A stretch of 64,000 nt of DNA, from NCBI GenBank assembly GCA_963971305.1, contig OZ020317.1, positions 22,028,001 through 22,092,000 on the forward strand, in the 5' to 3' direction. Of the stretch, positions 36,901 through 45,720 are shown piece by piece. The position numbers and the translations under genes are program-made. The stretch is from Arcuatula senhousia. Lineage: Eukaryota > Mollusca > Bivalvia > Mytilida > Mytilidae. Position 1 is the stretch's first letter; the number at the start of each line of letters is the position of its first letter. The notes below the pieces were generated by a model. It was not told the DNA's origin, ran no database searches, and saw only the letters and a list, made by a program, of their open reading frames with translations.

Positions 36901-39638
36901 CAATACAAAATTAATTTTTAGCTTCTCAAGTCATATTTTTGTTTTAATATAATGGAAAAGCAATAAAAAGGAACTAGGACAAATGCAATGCAATGAAAAC
37001 AGTACCTCTTTTGTTAGAAGCAAAGGTGTACCAAAGGGGTAATCAGTATCATAAAACCGTAAAGACAAAGACAAAACCGGCAGACAAAAATCATCACAAC
37101 AAAACAAACCACATAACAACATAAAACACACACACACATAACAACAAAACCGCATTCAGCAACGCGAACTCAAATCGAAACGAGAGTGAACTCAGGTGCT
37201 CAGGAAGAGTAAGTAGTTCCTGCTTGCTATAGCACACCCGTCATGTTGCCAAAGTGTTGGTCAAATCCGGAAAGGATGACATTACAAAACTCTATGTCTG
37301 TTAGATTTGAAAGATTAAAATTGTTTATTTTCATGATAGAAGCAAAGTTGTACCAGAGGGGTAATCAACATCATAAAACCGTAAAGACAAAGACAAAACC
37401 GGTAGACAAAAAATCATCATACCGAAACAACACAACAACATAAAACACACACACACACACCTGTATCCCATGGACACATTCTTTCTTTTATTTAAAAATA
37501 ATATGCAACTTTTTTTCCTATGATTTAAGAAGATATGCACTGAATCTCTCAGTCTGGAATTTTGATCTGGAATTCACTTGCAAGGTCCTAAGGGCTGTTC
37601 CATTTAAATTGATGTGGGGGGGGGGGGCACACTTTGTTCAAGACCCCCCACCAATATAAAAAAAATCATTACACATCCACCAAAAAATGCATTTTAACCC
37701 CCCACCAACAGAAAAAAAATGCATCCCCCTCCCCTGTCTTTCGTTAATTTATAATAAATGGAACAGCCCTTAGGGCATGTCTTATTTTCATTCACTAATT
37801 TTTTTTCCTTCTTCTATAGATGAGATTATAGACAGAATCCATGAAGCTGGATTTAAAATTGCCGCCAGAAAGGAGACACAGTTGACAAAAGAGCTGGCAG
37901 AACAGTTCTACAGTGATCACAAAGGCAAAGATTATTACAATGACTTAGTGGATCATATGACAAGGTAACACTATAAGGCCTAAAAAATCATCTCTTAATG
38001 GGACAATATTTACTTGTGTTGGTGGGCCAGTAATATTAAGATTATTTCTTTACACATGTAAAAACACAGGCCTCAGACTATGATTTTTTTGTCACCAGAT
38101 TGGGATTTCAAATTTCAGGCACTGTGAAATATATAATAAGTTTTCAGACCATATATCCAGTTTAGCACTCTTTCTGTAAAGGTGTTCGTCTAAATTCAAA
38201 ATTTTACTAGGCTAAAGGAACTTTTACCAAACATTTCACTCGGCCCTTTGACTTTCAGATTGAATTTTACTGGATATTGTTTCAGTTTTGAGGTTATCTT
38301 TTTATGCTGCCTGCAAGGGGTTTAAAGGTTACAAATAGGGGTCACTTTAGTACTTGTCTAGGTCAAATATATTACATTATTCGAGTTCAGCAGCTCCACT
38401 AATATTTCATCACAGAGTTTCAGGAAACAACACAATTTTTATATTTGTGTATACATATATCGAATATTCTTTAAGAATAAGAGAGCTGAATAGAGACAAA
38501 ACTTTGATCTTTTTACAAAGTATGGTAACTACATGTATTTTCCTTGTTTTCAGTGTTACTTAAAGAAATGGGAATCTAAGGTCTTTTAACATATACGGCT
38601 AATTTTTTTATTTGTAGTGGTCCAACATATTTAATGGTGCTATCGAGAGAAGGAGCGGTGGACGGCTGGAGGTCTATGATTGGTCCAACTGACCCATTGA
38701 AGGCCAAAGAAGAGGCTCCTGACAGGTTAGTGTTATTATACAAATGCTATGAAAACTTGGGGTATAACATTTTGTTAGCTCTAGTACTTCATGTTTAAAT
38801 ATTTTGAAAAATGTGTTGCTGGTAAATTTCTATGACTTCAAAAAATAGTTTTAGTAGTTAATAGAATTTGAATGCAAACTTCGAGTATTGTAAAAAAGAG
38901 AGGTACCAATGGGGCATCCAAATGTCAAAGTCGGAAAAGGCAGAGACGAAACCAGTAAACATCAACAAAAACAGGACATAAAACACAGAAATACAAAAAA
39001 AACAACTGAAAAACAAACAACAACAAGGACTCGTCATTAAGAGTGTGAAAATTAGGACATTTTTAAGAGTGTTTAAATTTTGCCTCTTTAACAGAAAAAT
39101 AGATCCAAATGGCATATGGTTAACTTTACAAAAAACACAGACAATCACATGTTTACAGTTACTTATACAGTCTTACAAATTTAAGATGAACAGTTTTCTA
39201 AATGAGAAATTATTTCATTGAAATATTCATTTATCCAGCATAATTAAATATACTGGTTAATTGATACTGGTTTTGATGATTGAAGTTTTCAATTTATTAT
39301 CTTTCTCATAAAAGAACAAAACGTTTTTCAAAATATAGAACATATTATTTCAAATTATATTAACAGAATGGGGAATTTCATTAGTTAAGTTATTGGTTGA
39401 AGAACATGGGTTTTTTTTATTGATGAAAAACATGAATGTTCAGAAATATATTCAGTTCATTTCTTTTGTATTTTTAATTAAGATCTAGAATTTTTTTTTA
39501 TTTTCAGTATAAGGGCCACATATGGAGAAAATATCTTGAAGAATGCAGTCCATGGAAGTTCCACATCCGAGCACGCTAAAAAGACCATTCAAGAAATCTT
39601 TGGTGATTTGAAATTCGATGCGCAAGGGCTACCCATAG
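21877..39638 (+). CDS. NME8: NME8/TXNDC3-type protein: thioredoxin plus three NDPK domains
   Basis: About 20 plus-strand exons join in consistent phases to roughly 620 codons, against about 590 for the vertebrate protein. Order: thioredoxin domain with WCGPC at residues 38-42; a glutamate- then lysine-rich linker near residues 130-185; NDPK1 ([14 protein letters not shown]); NDPK2 ([14 protein letters not shown]); NDPK3 ([14 protein letters not shown]). Members of this family associate with the outer dynein arm and axoneme of cilia and sperm tails. NDPK1 and NDPK3 keep the KPD lysine, the RxxxGPT arginine and threonine, and the N-x-x-H histidine. NDPK2 has Arg for the lysine and Lys for the threonine, so it is probably weak or inactive. 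The start ATG (21877) opens [11 protein letters not shown], as in relatives. The thioredoxin active-site exon is duplicated. The final exon, entered in phase 1, was not found. Confidence 0.93.
21990..22152. mobile_element. Perfectly foldable hairpin element in intron 1
   Basis: Arms of about 55-60 bp pair: ccagagggagcatctatcaa on the left, ttgatagatgctccctctgg on the right. The short loop is near 22060. It starts 22 bp after the exon 1 donor site and has the form of a palindromic MITE. Confidence 0.85.
22768..22940. mobile_element. Short hAT-like MITE in intron 1
   Basis: The ends cagggattgggag and cttcccaatccctg are inverted with CAGGG termini. The interior repeats aaggggccatttc. A clean 8-bp target duplication is not visible (aatcca/atcca only). 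Confidence 0.7.
23022..23125 (+). CDS. NME8: NME8-type alternative exon 2a (thioredoxin active site, CGPCN)
   Basis: The acceptor is gtatatttag and the donor gtaagt; the exon is 104 nt, phase 1 in and 0 out. It encodes [15 protein letters not shown] and the following helix to LLKFSI. The active-site cysteines are intact. It joins exon 3 (AKADTID) in frame. Confidence 0.9.
23418..23566. repeat. Long hairpin between the two alternative exons
   Basis: ggtaaatgtgtggagttatt on the left pairs with aataactccacacatttacc on the right. Inner arms tgttattcacc and ggtgaataaca flank a small GC-rich loop. The outer arms (actgtctttagat and tcaaaagacagt) extend it to about 149 bp. It is probably an end of the adjacent mobile element. 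Confidence 0.85.
23698..23868 (-). pseudogene. Crypton-like tyrosine recombinase N-terminal fragment
   Basis: The minus-strand frame of 56 residues starts MAESDESVP and contains [20 protein letters not shown] followed by ANTKKAT. This resembles the N-terminal, core-binding part of Crypton-derived (DUF3504-type) proteins, where a KDSxNTK motif is common. It stops after about 20 further residues and no catalytic domain follows, so it is a truncated remnant. It lies in the intron between exons 2a and 2b. The family call is from motif memory only. Confidence 0.5.
24477..24580 (+). CDS. NME8: NME8-type alternative exon 2b (thioredoxin active site, CGPCT)
   Basis: The acceptor is aacttcag and the donor gtaagt. 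It has the same length (104 nt) and phases as exon 2a. It encodes [15 protein letters not shown] and a helix ending LLRFAT. About 22 of 35 residues match exon 2a, with both active-site cysteines kept. It can join exon 1 and exon 3 in frame but cannot be used together with exon 2a without a frameshift. Confidence 0.9.
25681..26395 (+). mobile_element. Minisatellite-bearing element in intron 2
   Basis: The 5' hairpin is gccccccgcgac against gtcggggggc. A gtccgtaagtccctccgtaag stretch follows, then about four tandem units with a period near 158 bp (gaaccatacatgagaatgat at 25771, again at 25929, with weaker copies near 26089 and 26246). Each unit carries gagacctgtcggacatctac. The 3' end is gacatctgtgtcccatggac, and a similar end is stranded at about 37460. 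Confidence 0.7.
26842..26913 (+). CDS. NME8: NME8-type exon 3
   Basis: The acceptor is tctattgtag and the donor gtgagt; 72 nt, phase 0 on both sides. It encodes [20 protein letters not shown] and LFYA, the central strands of the thioredoxin fold. Confidence 0.9.
27331..27528. mobile_element. Foldback/MITE family D copy (intron 3)
   Basis: The ends atactgtggtttcattatta and aaataaatgaatccagtat are inverted. The interior has cgtgggtggccttgaccc and ctgtatgctgcagacc. Related copies lie at about 29418-29635 (opposite orientation) and 63384-63592. Confidence 0.65.
27726..27842 (+). CDS. NME8: NME8-type exon 4
   Basis: The acceptor is ttttttcag and the donor gtttga; 117 nt in phase 0. It encodes [20 protein letters not shown] and the last thioredoxin helix. 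Confidence 0.9.
28359..28437 (+). CDS. NME8: NME8-type exon 5 (acidic linker)
   Basis: The acceptor is atattttcag and the donor gtaact; 79 nt, phase 0 in and 1 out. It encodes [19 protein letters not shown] followed by a run of seven glutamates, a charged linker between thioredoxin and NDPK1. Confidence 0.85.
28798..28812 (+). CDS. NME8: Candidate 15-nt microexon (DSFVN)
   Basis: The acceptor is ttattccag and the donor gtagaa; phase 1 in and out, so it can be included or skipped without changing the frame. Called on splice sites and phase alone. Confidence 0.35.
28917..28925 (+). CDS. NME8: Candidate 9-nt microexon (DDK)
   Basis: The acceptor is ttttgtttcag and the donor gtatgt; phase 1 in and out. 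It would extend the acidic linker by three residues. Weak call because of its size. Confidence 0.3.
29418..29635. mobile_element. Foldback/MITE family D copy (linker intron)
   Basis: It starts actgtggattcatttatttt and ends aaaatgaaaccaccgtata, inverted ends shared with the 27331 copy. The interior is in the opposite orientation (cacccacgaaattt against aaatttcgtgggtg). Confidence 0.6.
29684..29711 (+). CDS. NME8: Doubtful lysine-rich exon candidate (KKKKIKGKK)
   Basis: The acceptor tttttttcag is strong and phase 0 reads a lysine run like that of the next exon. In phase 1, which the upstream exon demands, it hits TAA. It fits only if an unseen upstream splice changes phase, so it may be unused. 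Confidence 0.2.
30052..30081 (+). CDS. NME8: NME8-type linker exon (AKPKSKGKK)
   Basis: The acceptor is acatatag and the donor gtagtt; 30 nt, phase 1 in and out. It encodes a basic stretch that follows the acidic linker. Confidence 0.65.
30137..30321. mobile_element. MITE-like element in an intron
   Basis: The ends ctagattctcatc and gatgagaatctag are perfect inverted repeats of 13 bp. The interior is non-coding. Confidence 0.55.
30422..30469 (+). CDS. NME8: NME8-type linker exon ([15 protein letters not shown])
   Basis: The acceptor is gtttttacag and the donor gttggc; 48 nt, phase 1 in and out. The frame is open and joins the NDPK1 exon in phase. Confidence 0.7.
31807..31886 (+). CDS. NME8: NME8-type exon, start of NDPK1
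   Basis: The acceptor is gttttgtag and the donor gtaagc; 80 nt, phase 1 in and 0 out. It encodes [20 protein letters not shown], with the KPD lysine that contacts the nucleotide phosphates in NDPKs. Confidence 0.92.
32466..32558 (+). CDS. NME8: NME8-type exon, NDPK1 continued
   Basis: The acceptor is tattttcag and the donor gtactt; 93 nt, phase 0. It encodes [20 protein letters not shown] and QFYSHL, including the conserved tyrosine. Confidence 0.92.
32791..32880 (+). pseudogene. Decayed duplicate of the next NDPK1 exon
   Basis: The sequence acttctttgaagg, aaagttcatgacaagtg, ccatctcacatccttgc and gagaatatcatctcaga follows the true exon at 32941 in order. It lacks an AG acceptor, carries insertions, and is missing about 22 internal bases. 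It is a dead tandem copy. Confidence 0.82.
32941..33095 (+). CDS. NME8: NME8-type exon, NDPK1 core
   Basis: The acceptor is ttttttgtag and the donor gtagga; 155 nt, phase 0 in and 2 out. It encodes [20 protein letters not shown] and [15 protein letters not shown], keeping the arginine and threonine of the NDPK phosphate-binding loop. Confidence 0.92.
33774..33848 (+). CDS. NME8: NME8-type exon, NDPK1 active-site histidine
   Basis: The acceptor is attttcag and the donor gtaagc; 75 nt, phase 2 throughout. It encodes [20 protein letters not shown]; the histidine in NALHG is the phospho-acceptor position of NDPKs. Confidence 0.92.
34099..34485 (+). pseudogene. Three decayed tandem copies of the NDPK1-NDPK2 linker exon
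   Basis: Copies begin near 34099, 34237 and 34386, ahead of the intact exon at 34519 (spacing 133-149 bp, so flanking intron was duplicated too). Each recalls the intact exon: ggctttct, actttgtagcac, aagctgcagag, cacaaag. Copy 1 has in-frame stops; copy 2 has lost the AG acceptor (attacaaa) and gained insertions. Copy 3 keeps the acceptor and frame ([20 protein letters not shown]) but lacks the RPEAF motif and has lost its donor. Confidence 0.88.
34519..34628 (+). CDS. NME8: NME8-type exon, linker and start of NDPK2
   Basis: The acceptor is tcattacag and the donor gtaggc; 110 nt, phase 2 in and 1 out. It encodes [20 protein letters not shown] and LALVRPEAF. The usual KPD lysine is Arg here. 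Confidence 0.92.
35054..35198 (+). CDS. NME8: NME8-type exon, NDPK2
   Basis: The acceptor is ataattgtag and the donor gtatga; 145 nt, phase 1 in and 2 out. It encodes [20 protein letters not shown], then [20 protein letters not shown]. Confidence 0.92.
35240..35480 (+). repeat. Dispersed repeat family C, intronic copy
   Basis: Contains cagtatcagggtgaggtc, then gggatttgatttcagg and aaatctggccattttt. Similar ordered phrases occur at 36440-36660, 57457-57575, 58735-58810, in part at 22655-22745 and 31010-31120, and at the window end from about 63938. Confidence 0.55.
35920..36027 (+). CDS. NME8: NME8-type exon, NDPK2 loop
   Basis: The acceptor is tttttttag and the donor gtatat; 108 nt, phase 2 throughout. 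It encodes [20 protein letters not shown] and [11 protein letters not shown]. The threonine of the usual GPT/GET loop is replaced by Lys. Confidence 0.92.
36440..36660 (+). repeat. Dispersed repeat family C, second intronic copy
   Basis: Runs from gatttcacggagtgaaaa through gtaacagttttctcagcaac, gggtcccataacatggg and aaatctggccttttttgac. The open frames seen in it on both strands are not shared with other copies. Confidence 0.55.
36695..36840 (+). CDS. NME8: NME8-type exon, NDPK2 histidine and start of NDPK3
   Basis: The acceptor is ctttcatag and the donor gtaatt; 146 nt, phase 2 in and 1 out. It encodes [20 protein letters not shown], closing NDPK2, then [12 protein letters not shown], opening NDPK3. 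Confidence 0.93.
37016..37490 (+). repeat. Repeat family A (about 1.5 copies) with (CA)n and a stranded element end
   Basis: A first copy runs 37016-37290 (aaggggtaatcagtatcata through gtgctcaggaagagtaag). A second, partial copy starts at 37337 and ends in a (CA)n run at about 37445. Next to it, cccatggacacattctttc matches the 3' end of the minisatellite element at 26395. Confidence 0.6.
37590..37771. mobile_element. MITE with 17-bp inverted ends
   Basis: The ends aagggctgttccattt and aaatggaacagccctt are perfect inverted repeats. The interior holds G and C homopolymer-rich segments (a run of about 13 G near 37617). It lies 49 bp upstream of the next exon. Confidence 0.75.
37820..37964 (+). 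CDS. NME8: NME8-type exon, NDPK3
   Basis: The acceptor is cttctatag and the donor gtaaca; 145 nt, phase 1 in and 2 out. It encodes [20 protein letters not shown], then [20 protein letters not shown]. It has the same length and phases as the equivalent NDPK2 exon, showing that the domains arose by internal duplication. Confidence 0.93.
38618..38725 (+). CDS. NME8: NME8-type exon, NDPK3 loop
   Basis: The acceptor is tatttgtag and the donor gttagt; 108 nt, phase 2. It encodes [20 protein letters not shown] and [11 protein letters not shown], with the loop arginine and threonine both present. Confidence 0.93.
38897..39040 (+). repeat. Repeat family A, partial intronic copy
   Basis: gaggtaccaatggggcatcc followed by ggcagagacgaaaccagtaa, as in the other copies, but lacking the gtgctccggaagag block. 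Confidence 0.55.
39508..39638 (+). CDS. NME8: NME8-type exon, NDPK3 histidine (last exon located)
   Basis: The acceptor is tattttcag and the probable donor gtatca; 131 nt, phase 2 in and 1 out. It encodes [20 protein letters not shown] and [14 protein letters not shown]. Without splicing the frame would run another 55 codons of non-conserved sequence to TGA (39803-39805). Known family members end soon after this point, so one short exon is probably missing. Confidence 0.88.
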
Positions 39639-39805
39639 GTATCATAATTTACAATTTAGCTGCGTTAGACATGTGCATGGATCTGGAAACAGAGTTACTT
39701 CCCCTTCATCCCATTTTTTACTTCATGTTTGTTAAAGTTAGCTATCATTTGTTTCCCCGTCATATCACATCTTTCTTCAGACTAAAATTTAATTTAAAAA
39801 CTTGA

Positions 39806-41508
39806 TTTGGACAACAACAACAAATTTGATTTCCAGAAATTTGAAAATAAAAGAATACTACTGAAAAATCATCTTTTTTTTTTTTATAACTAAAAAATAT
39901 AAATTTGATTGTTTTAATTCACTTTTATATGTTTACAGCAAATATATAAAAAAAAAAATTGGATCTTGATATTAATACCTCCCGTATGAAAATGTGATGT
40001 AACTGGGAAATATTATGTGTAGCTAGTCTTTAAAGGGAAAAGATTAATGAAATAATATCTAAATAGTAATAATTTCTTCTAAGTTAGAAAAATAATAATG
40101 CTTCATCAAGATAAGTTAAACTGTAAAAAAATTAGATTCTAACATTTTGCTTAAGGTTTCTCTGAACTTTAAAATGAAGATTATCTCACTTGGTTTTTTT
40201 GGAATATTTACAGTTAATTGAAATGCAAAAAAAAAGATAAAAAATATTCTTGTACAATAGGTTCCTATTAAACTTCAACTTTAAACAGTTTGTACTAAAA
40301 TAAACCTTGAAAATTGACCAGCATGTATAATCATTTATTTTTTTTTTAATGAAAAATTATCAAATTTTCTTTTAAATTCTCAAACTTTTTACATGACACT
40401 TGTCTTGTTAGTTAATTAAAGTATTCAGCACATTTAAAGAAATAATACTAAAATTGCATGAGATGATATGAGCATTTGTCACTGATAGATAGTTTTGCAT
40501 GTATATCATGAAATATATATCCAATCACAACATGGTTGCATGTTTTGGCACTTGGTCATAGTTTTTTTTTTATCAATTTTAGATTAGTCATTTAAATTTT
40601 GACCAGGCTTTTTAACATTTATTTTTCTGCATGTGAAATGATTTAGCACTATCTTATAACCTGCTTTTTAAGACTTTTTTTTCTACTTTTGATTATATAT
40701 ATATTATTTATTGTTTGTGAACATATTTAATGCTTAATGCTTAATTTAGTCTTGTGGGACTGGATTATGGATAACCAAAATAAACTTTTGGATATGGCAA
40801 TTTTACCAGGTTTTGCTAAAAAGCAGTGGAAAACTTCAACAGCAAAATTAAGTGGACCTCACTTTTATCCATTGGTCCCTGTTGGCAATTTTATAATAGG
40901 AAAAAATAAGTACCCTTTACTGTGCTGCAAACATTTGTTTATTTGATTTTTTAATTCCTTTTATGAGATACCCATTCTCAATTTTAAAGACCATAATAAA
41001 AGACTTTCTGGCTTTCTATGTGAAATCCCTTGTGTTGTGCATGTTGGACATTTTAACCACAGCATGGTTGTAAATATTTAATTTGCTTCTGATAATGCAT
41101 CATTTAAAATGAAAAAAAACCAAAAAACATAAATACTTGCTTGAAATATATTCAGGATATTAATGTATTAAGTCAAAAACGAGAAACTGTTGAGTCACAG
41201 TTCATAAATGCTCACTGCTTCAGCCAATGACAATCAGACCACCAAATTTTAAAATAACAGGTGCACATCTAGACATCTAGAAAAATGATTTCCCAAAAGT
41301 GTCAAAGCATCTAGGAGGAGAATATGTTGTCATTCCCATTTGGTTCTTTTGAATAAAGTCCAAGTTGATGTTTAAAATGGAAACCCTGAAAATTAGAAAA
41401 ATAGATTAAAATAAAACTGGAAGTGCACAACTACATGCCTTGAAGATATTAAGTTAATCACATCAATGCATTTTTAAAGAGGAGTGGATACATATAGAAT
41501 ATTATGTT
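39806..41508. other. AT-rich stretch downstream of NME8-type exons
   Basis: No supported exon. AATAAA-like signals occur near 40310 and 40989, but without a located final exon they cannot be assigned. A 69-codon frame at 40737 has no splice or family support. Confidence 0.35.
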
Positions 41509-41590
41509 CTTTCCTTTTTGATACTATCTATATCAAGGTGAGTATCTGATACTAGACTTGACTAGATGTAGATAGTATCAAAAAGGAAAG
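41509..41590. repeat. Perfect 22-bp inverted repeat (stem-loop)
   Basis: ctttcctttttgatactatcta (41509-41530) pairs perfectly with 41569-41590, leaving a 38-nt loop. It could be a small palindromic element or a transcribed hairpin. Confidence 0.8.
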
Positions 41591-42628
41591 TATATAAAAT
41601 CCTTTTATCCGTTATTAAAAAAGAACCCCCACATTTAACAAGTTTTCAGTGCAATAACGTCATATGATGTCACAAATTAAGTCACATTTCATCACATGAT
41701 GTCAAGAAGTGTGGAAAGACTATAAGCTAAGGGTAGAACTAACAAACACTCTTTACCTGCTGCTTGTAGAACAGGGTATCACAAGTATGTATAAAAAAAA
41801 AGATGAAAAAAATCAGTGCATGCTTGATACTAGTTAGCAATATCGCTGACGGGACATTAAGCGACTAACAATCAATCATCATAATACTAGTTAAGACTGT
41901 AGCAAACTTTTAATTATAAATTGAATTAGGCAATAACTGATAATTTATTAAATGGTGTTTTGAGACAACTTTTTATCTGGTTGCTCTAGATCTGTTTTTT
42001 TTTCACTTAAATTTGGCTGTTTTATTTTTTTCTAACAAGCACATGCTTTTTAAAGTGTTTGTCTTTTTGTGAAATTTTTAATGATTTTTTAGAATTTCAT
42101 GCCATTTATTTCTATATATATCTGTTATTTGATAAAAAAATTCATATGTCCAATTAAGAATTTAATCTTTTTATTTAATTAACATTCTTAAACTGTAAAG
42201 TCTCCAAGTTTCAACATAAGTATGATACATGTATTAGTTTTGGTTTGATAAAACTGATTTTAAACTTAGAATTGATGAAGTCTTCAAAATCAAAAGTTTC
42301 ATTTGATGAAAATTATAAGAATAACTAAATTCTAGCTTTTGCTTTAAAAAGTTAAACATAGACACTGCATTAAAATCATTTTAGATAGGAACTTCCTTTA
42401 AATATTGAATACATCATAAAAGCTGATATTGTTATTATAATCACTATGGTGACAGTTTGTGTGATTTGTTGTTTATACATAATGTGTAATATATTTTGTC
42501 TTTGAGTAATTTTCTAGGCATGTACTTGTGTGGGGTATTCATGGTAACAAAATTAACACATGTCAACAAAGCAAATTGTACAATTGTGTTTATCCTGGGA
42601 TGTAAAAGGCTGTGTGTATGCTTTAAAT

Positions 42629-43440
42629 AACATGATAAAATTTTATGTGGGAAAATAAAAAATTCCCACTTATTTTCAATCTTTAATATTGCAGCCTTTC
42701 TTGGGTGTATTTCTGTTTTTTTTTTTGTCAAAGGTATTTTTCAAGAGTGGCCCGCCTCACATTTACCATTTTAGATACCAATATATCATGTATATAGTGT
42801 TTAAAAGTTATAGTAACAAAAGAGTGGCGCCACTCCTTATCCGAGGGTAAAATATTAAAGACATTATATAATGAGTGTGGCGCCACTCATGGCTCTAAAA
42901 CCATAGGTCAAAAATATTTTTAAGAGTAGCACAACTCTTCGTTCTAGTATAATAGATTGAAAGTATTTTATAAGAGTGCCGCCACTCATCATTCTTATTT
43001 CAAAAATAAAATCTATAGACAGCATATTATACGAGTGGCGCCACTCATAGCTCTACAATCATAGATTGAAAATATTTTCAAGAGTGGCGCCACTCAACAT
43101 GGGAAAATAAATATAGAAACTATATTATAAGAGTGGTGCCACTTCATGCTATTTTAAAAATCATAGGTCGAAAATATTTTCAAGAGTGGCGCCACTCAAG
43201 TTTAGTATGTAGCAACTAGAGAGTGGCGCCACTCATGTTTTGCATGTAGTATCTAGAGAGTGGCAACACTCAACATGGGTAAAAATTCGAAAGAAACTTT
43301 ATATAAGAGTGGCGCCACTCAACATTGGCAAATATTCTATAGAAAGTATATATTATAAGAGTGGCGCCACTCATGGCTCTAAAATCATACATGTAGGTCG
43401 AAAATATTTTCAAGATTGAAGCCACTCAATGCTGGTAAAA
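42629..43440 (+). repeat. Array of palindromic GAGTGGCGCCACTC motifs, copy 1
   Basis: More than ten exact or near-exact copies of a 14-bp palindrome lie between 42822 and 43435 at spacings of roughly 50-60 bp. The spacers are themselves repeated (catagattgaaaatattttc, ctatagacagcatattat). The first ~415 bp are an inverted copy of 62952-63363, including unique-looking flank (aagagtggcccgcctcacat). Confidence 0.85.
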
Positions 43441-43474
43441 ATTTTATACAAAGTATAATACAAGAGTATATATC

Positions 43475-44110
43475 AGAAAATATAAGTCCAAAAAGTTCCA
43501 TTACTCCTATAAAATTTGTCGAATCAAAATGGTGGTGTGATATGATCAGCTACTTGACAAACAATCCTACAAAATTTCATCAATATCTATTGAGCGGTCT
43601 AAGAGGAGTAGCACTTACAATGTATTCCTATGACCTAAAAGGAACATTTAAGTGAATAAAGTCCCGAAAACTCCTATAAAATTTGACGAATCAAAAAGAT
43701 GTTGAGATGATATGTTCAACAACATACCATGACAGACAATTCTACAAAACTTCATCAGAATCCTTTGAGCGGTCTTGGAAGAGTTGCGCTCACTAGGTGT
43801 TTCTATGACATAAAATGAAGAAACAAACAACCCTACACAATTTTATCATAATCCGTTTAGTGGTCTCAGAGATGTAGCACTTACAAAGCATTCCTAGGAC
43901 CTTAAATGAACAAAGTCGATAAAGTTCCATAACTCCCATAAAATTTGTCGAATCAAATTGGCAGTGCAATATGATGAACTACATATCATGACAAACAATC
44001 CTACAGAGTTTCAGCAAATTCCATTGAGCAGTCTCATAGGAATTGCGCTCACAAAAGTGTGACAGACGCACACAGACCATTACTAGGTCCCTGTCCTGTT
44101 TGGCCTGGGG
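43475..44110 (+). repeat. Minisatellite with ~167-bp units adjoining the palindrome array
   Basis: ctcctataaaatttg-type phrases begin at 43504, 43671 and 43933, with a shortened unit in between. Each unit contains caatcctacaaaattt and gagcggtct-like phrases. It ends in tcctgtttggcctgggg. The architecture resembles the minisatellite core of the other hairpin-ended elements. Confidence 0.65.
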
Positions 44111-44114
44111 ACAA

Positions 44115-45720
44115 CAACATAACCATAGCGTTATTCGATTGCAAAAGTAATGATGTCATATTAAAATGCGATAAAAATTTCTAATTTCATGTATAACATT
44201 TTAACACCATTTAACGAGTACCATTTGTTATTTATATCAAAATTACAATACATTGTAGGGTGATAATTTCATATATAACAAATTCAAGTTATGCATTTTT
44301 GTCCTATAAGCAATAGCAATGCAAAATATAATATATATATATATTTATATATGCACAATTTTAAGTTTTCTTTTAACAAAACAAACAATACAGTTTTTTG
44401 GCATCCTCATTGTTTACCAAAAACAACAACATTTGATTTGTATCATCAAGGATTAAGTTGATCAACATTTGGGCAATTTTGGTGTTTCATTATACCGTTC
44501 ATAAAAGCATTAGCAATAAAGATAATTTGATGTGTCTTTCCATTTAGAGTTCTACAGCATGTCACCATTGAAAAATATCAAAAAGTGATACTAATATTAC
44601 AATAGCTATTATACATGTATACACATAACAGCATAATGTAACAACAATTAATTGAAAATGTCTTCAATCTTCATCATAAAGTAATGGTCTCCCTAGTACA
44701 GGTATCCCTCAGATTTTCCATGTTTCAACTGAACTAATCTTTATATGTCTTAAAGTGTATAGATGGCAGCAATCTGAAATATAAATTAAAGTATGGTACA
44801 CACTGTTTACCTCTATATACTATAAATATATACCAATCACATTCATTTCTGTAATTTATTTAACATTAATCTTGAGATAAACAAAATTACCGGTGTTTGA
44901 AGTTTGCATTTGGAAACTGTTAACCTTAAAAGAGAAGTAGGTAATGATCATGTTCTAATATTGTGTAGCATAAAACAAATTTAAATTCCACCATCCACTT
45001 ATGTATGATTCTGTTAATATTGTAGAGAGGAATTACTTTCAATTTCAAGACTATTATTTTAAAAACTTAATGTACCACTGCTGTGTACATGGTGTATCAA
45101 ACTTAAAATCAATCCATGCAGTAGAAGCTGAAAAATCTGTCAAAAAAAGTTTGTAACGAATGGACTGACAGACCAGAATACTATTACATTTATTTAGAAA
45201 AAAACTTGTCATGCTTGTTGCTGCATATAGTACCTGACTGTAATCAGTTGGAATATGCTCTGTTTCCTTATATTAAGACTCCTTTCTTGACTTCACCTTC
45301 ATGGTCTTCACCCTGATAATATGTAATGTTAACTGTTTTAAATTATTGTAAACATATATCATGTATATGATGCCATGTTGATTTACATGTATTACAGATT
45401 AATGTTGCTTAGGCCATGGCTGTATATGCGATAATTATATATATGTTGTACTGTCTTTGGCCCTTGAGGGCCCTTAATTGGCCAACAAACTTATTTGTAT
45501 TTTGTACTTGTATGCGATAATGAGAAAAAAAATAGAAATCTCAAAATTTCTTTTAACTTAACAAAAATATAGACCTGTATATTTAATATACAATGTACAG
45601 GTCTATTACAAAAATAAAGTGCACTTGATTGTAAACATGGTAATTAAATACAATTAAATAAGCTATTTAGGCCATTGGCAAACAAATTCACATTTTTTTT
45701 TTACAAACTGGCTACGATTA
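44115..45720. other. AT-rich stretch without gene
   Basis: No exon supported. A short hairpin, agacctgtatatt with aatatac..gtacaggtct, lies at 45571-45604. Confidence 0.4.

Noticed and set aside
40737..40946. 69-codon open frame as a possible final NME8-type exon
   Set aside because: No acceptor gives the required phase 1 in this frame with a sensible boundary, and the sequence does not resemble the family's C-terminus.
42444..42731. 95-codon minus-strand frame
   Set aside because: Part of it is the inverted repeat shared with 63.3 kb and the rest is AT-rich with no splice or domain support.
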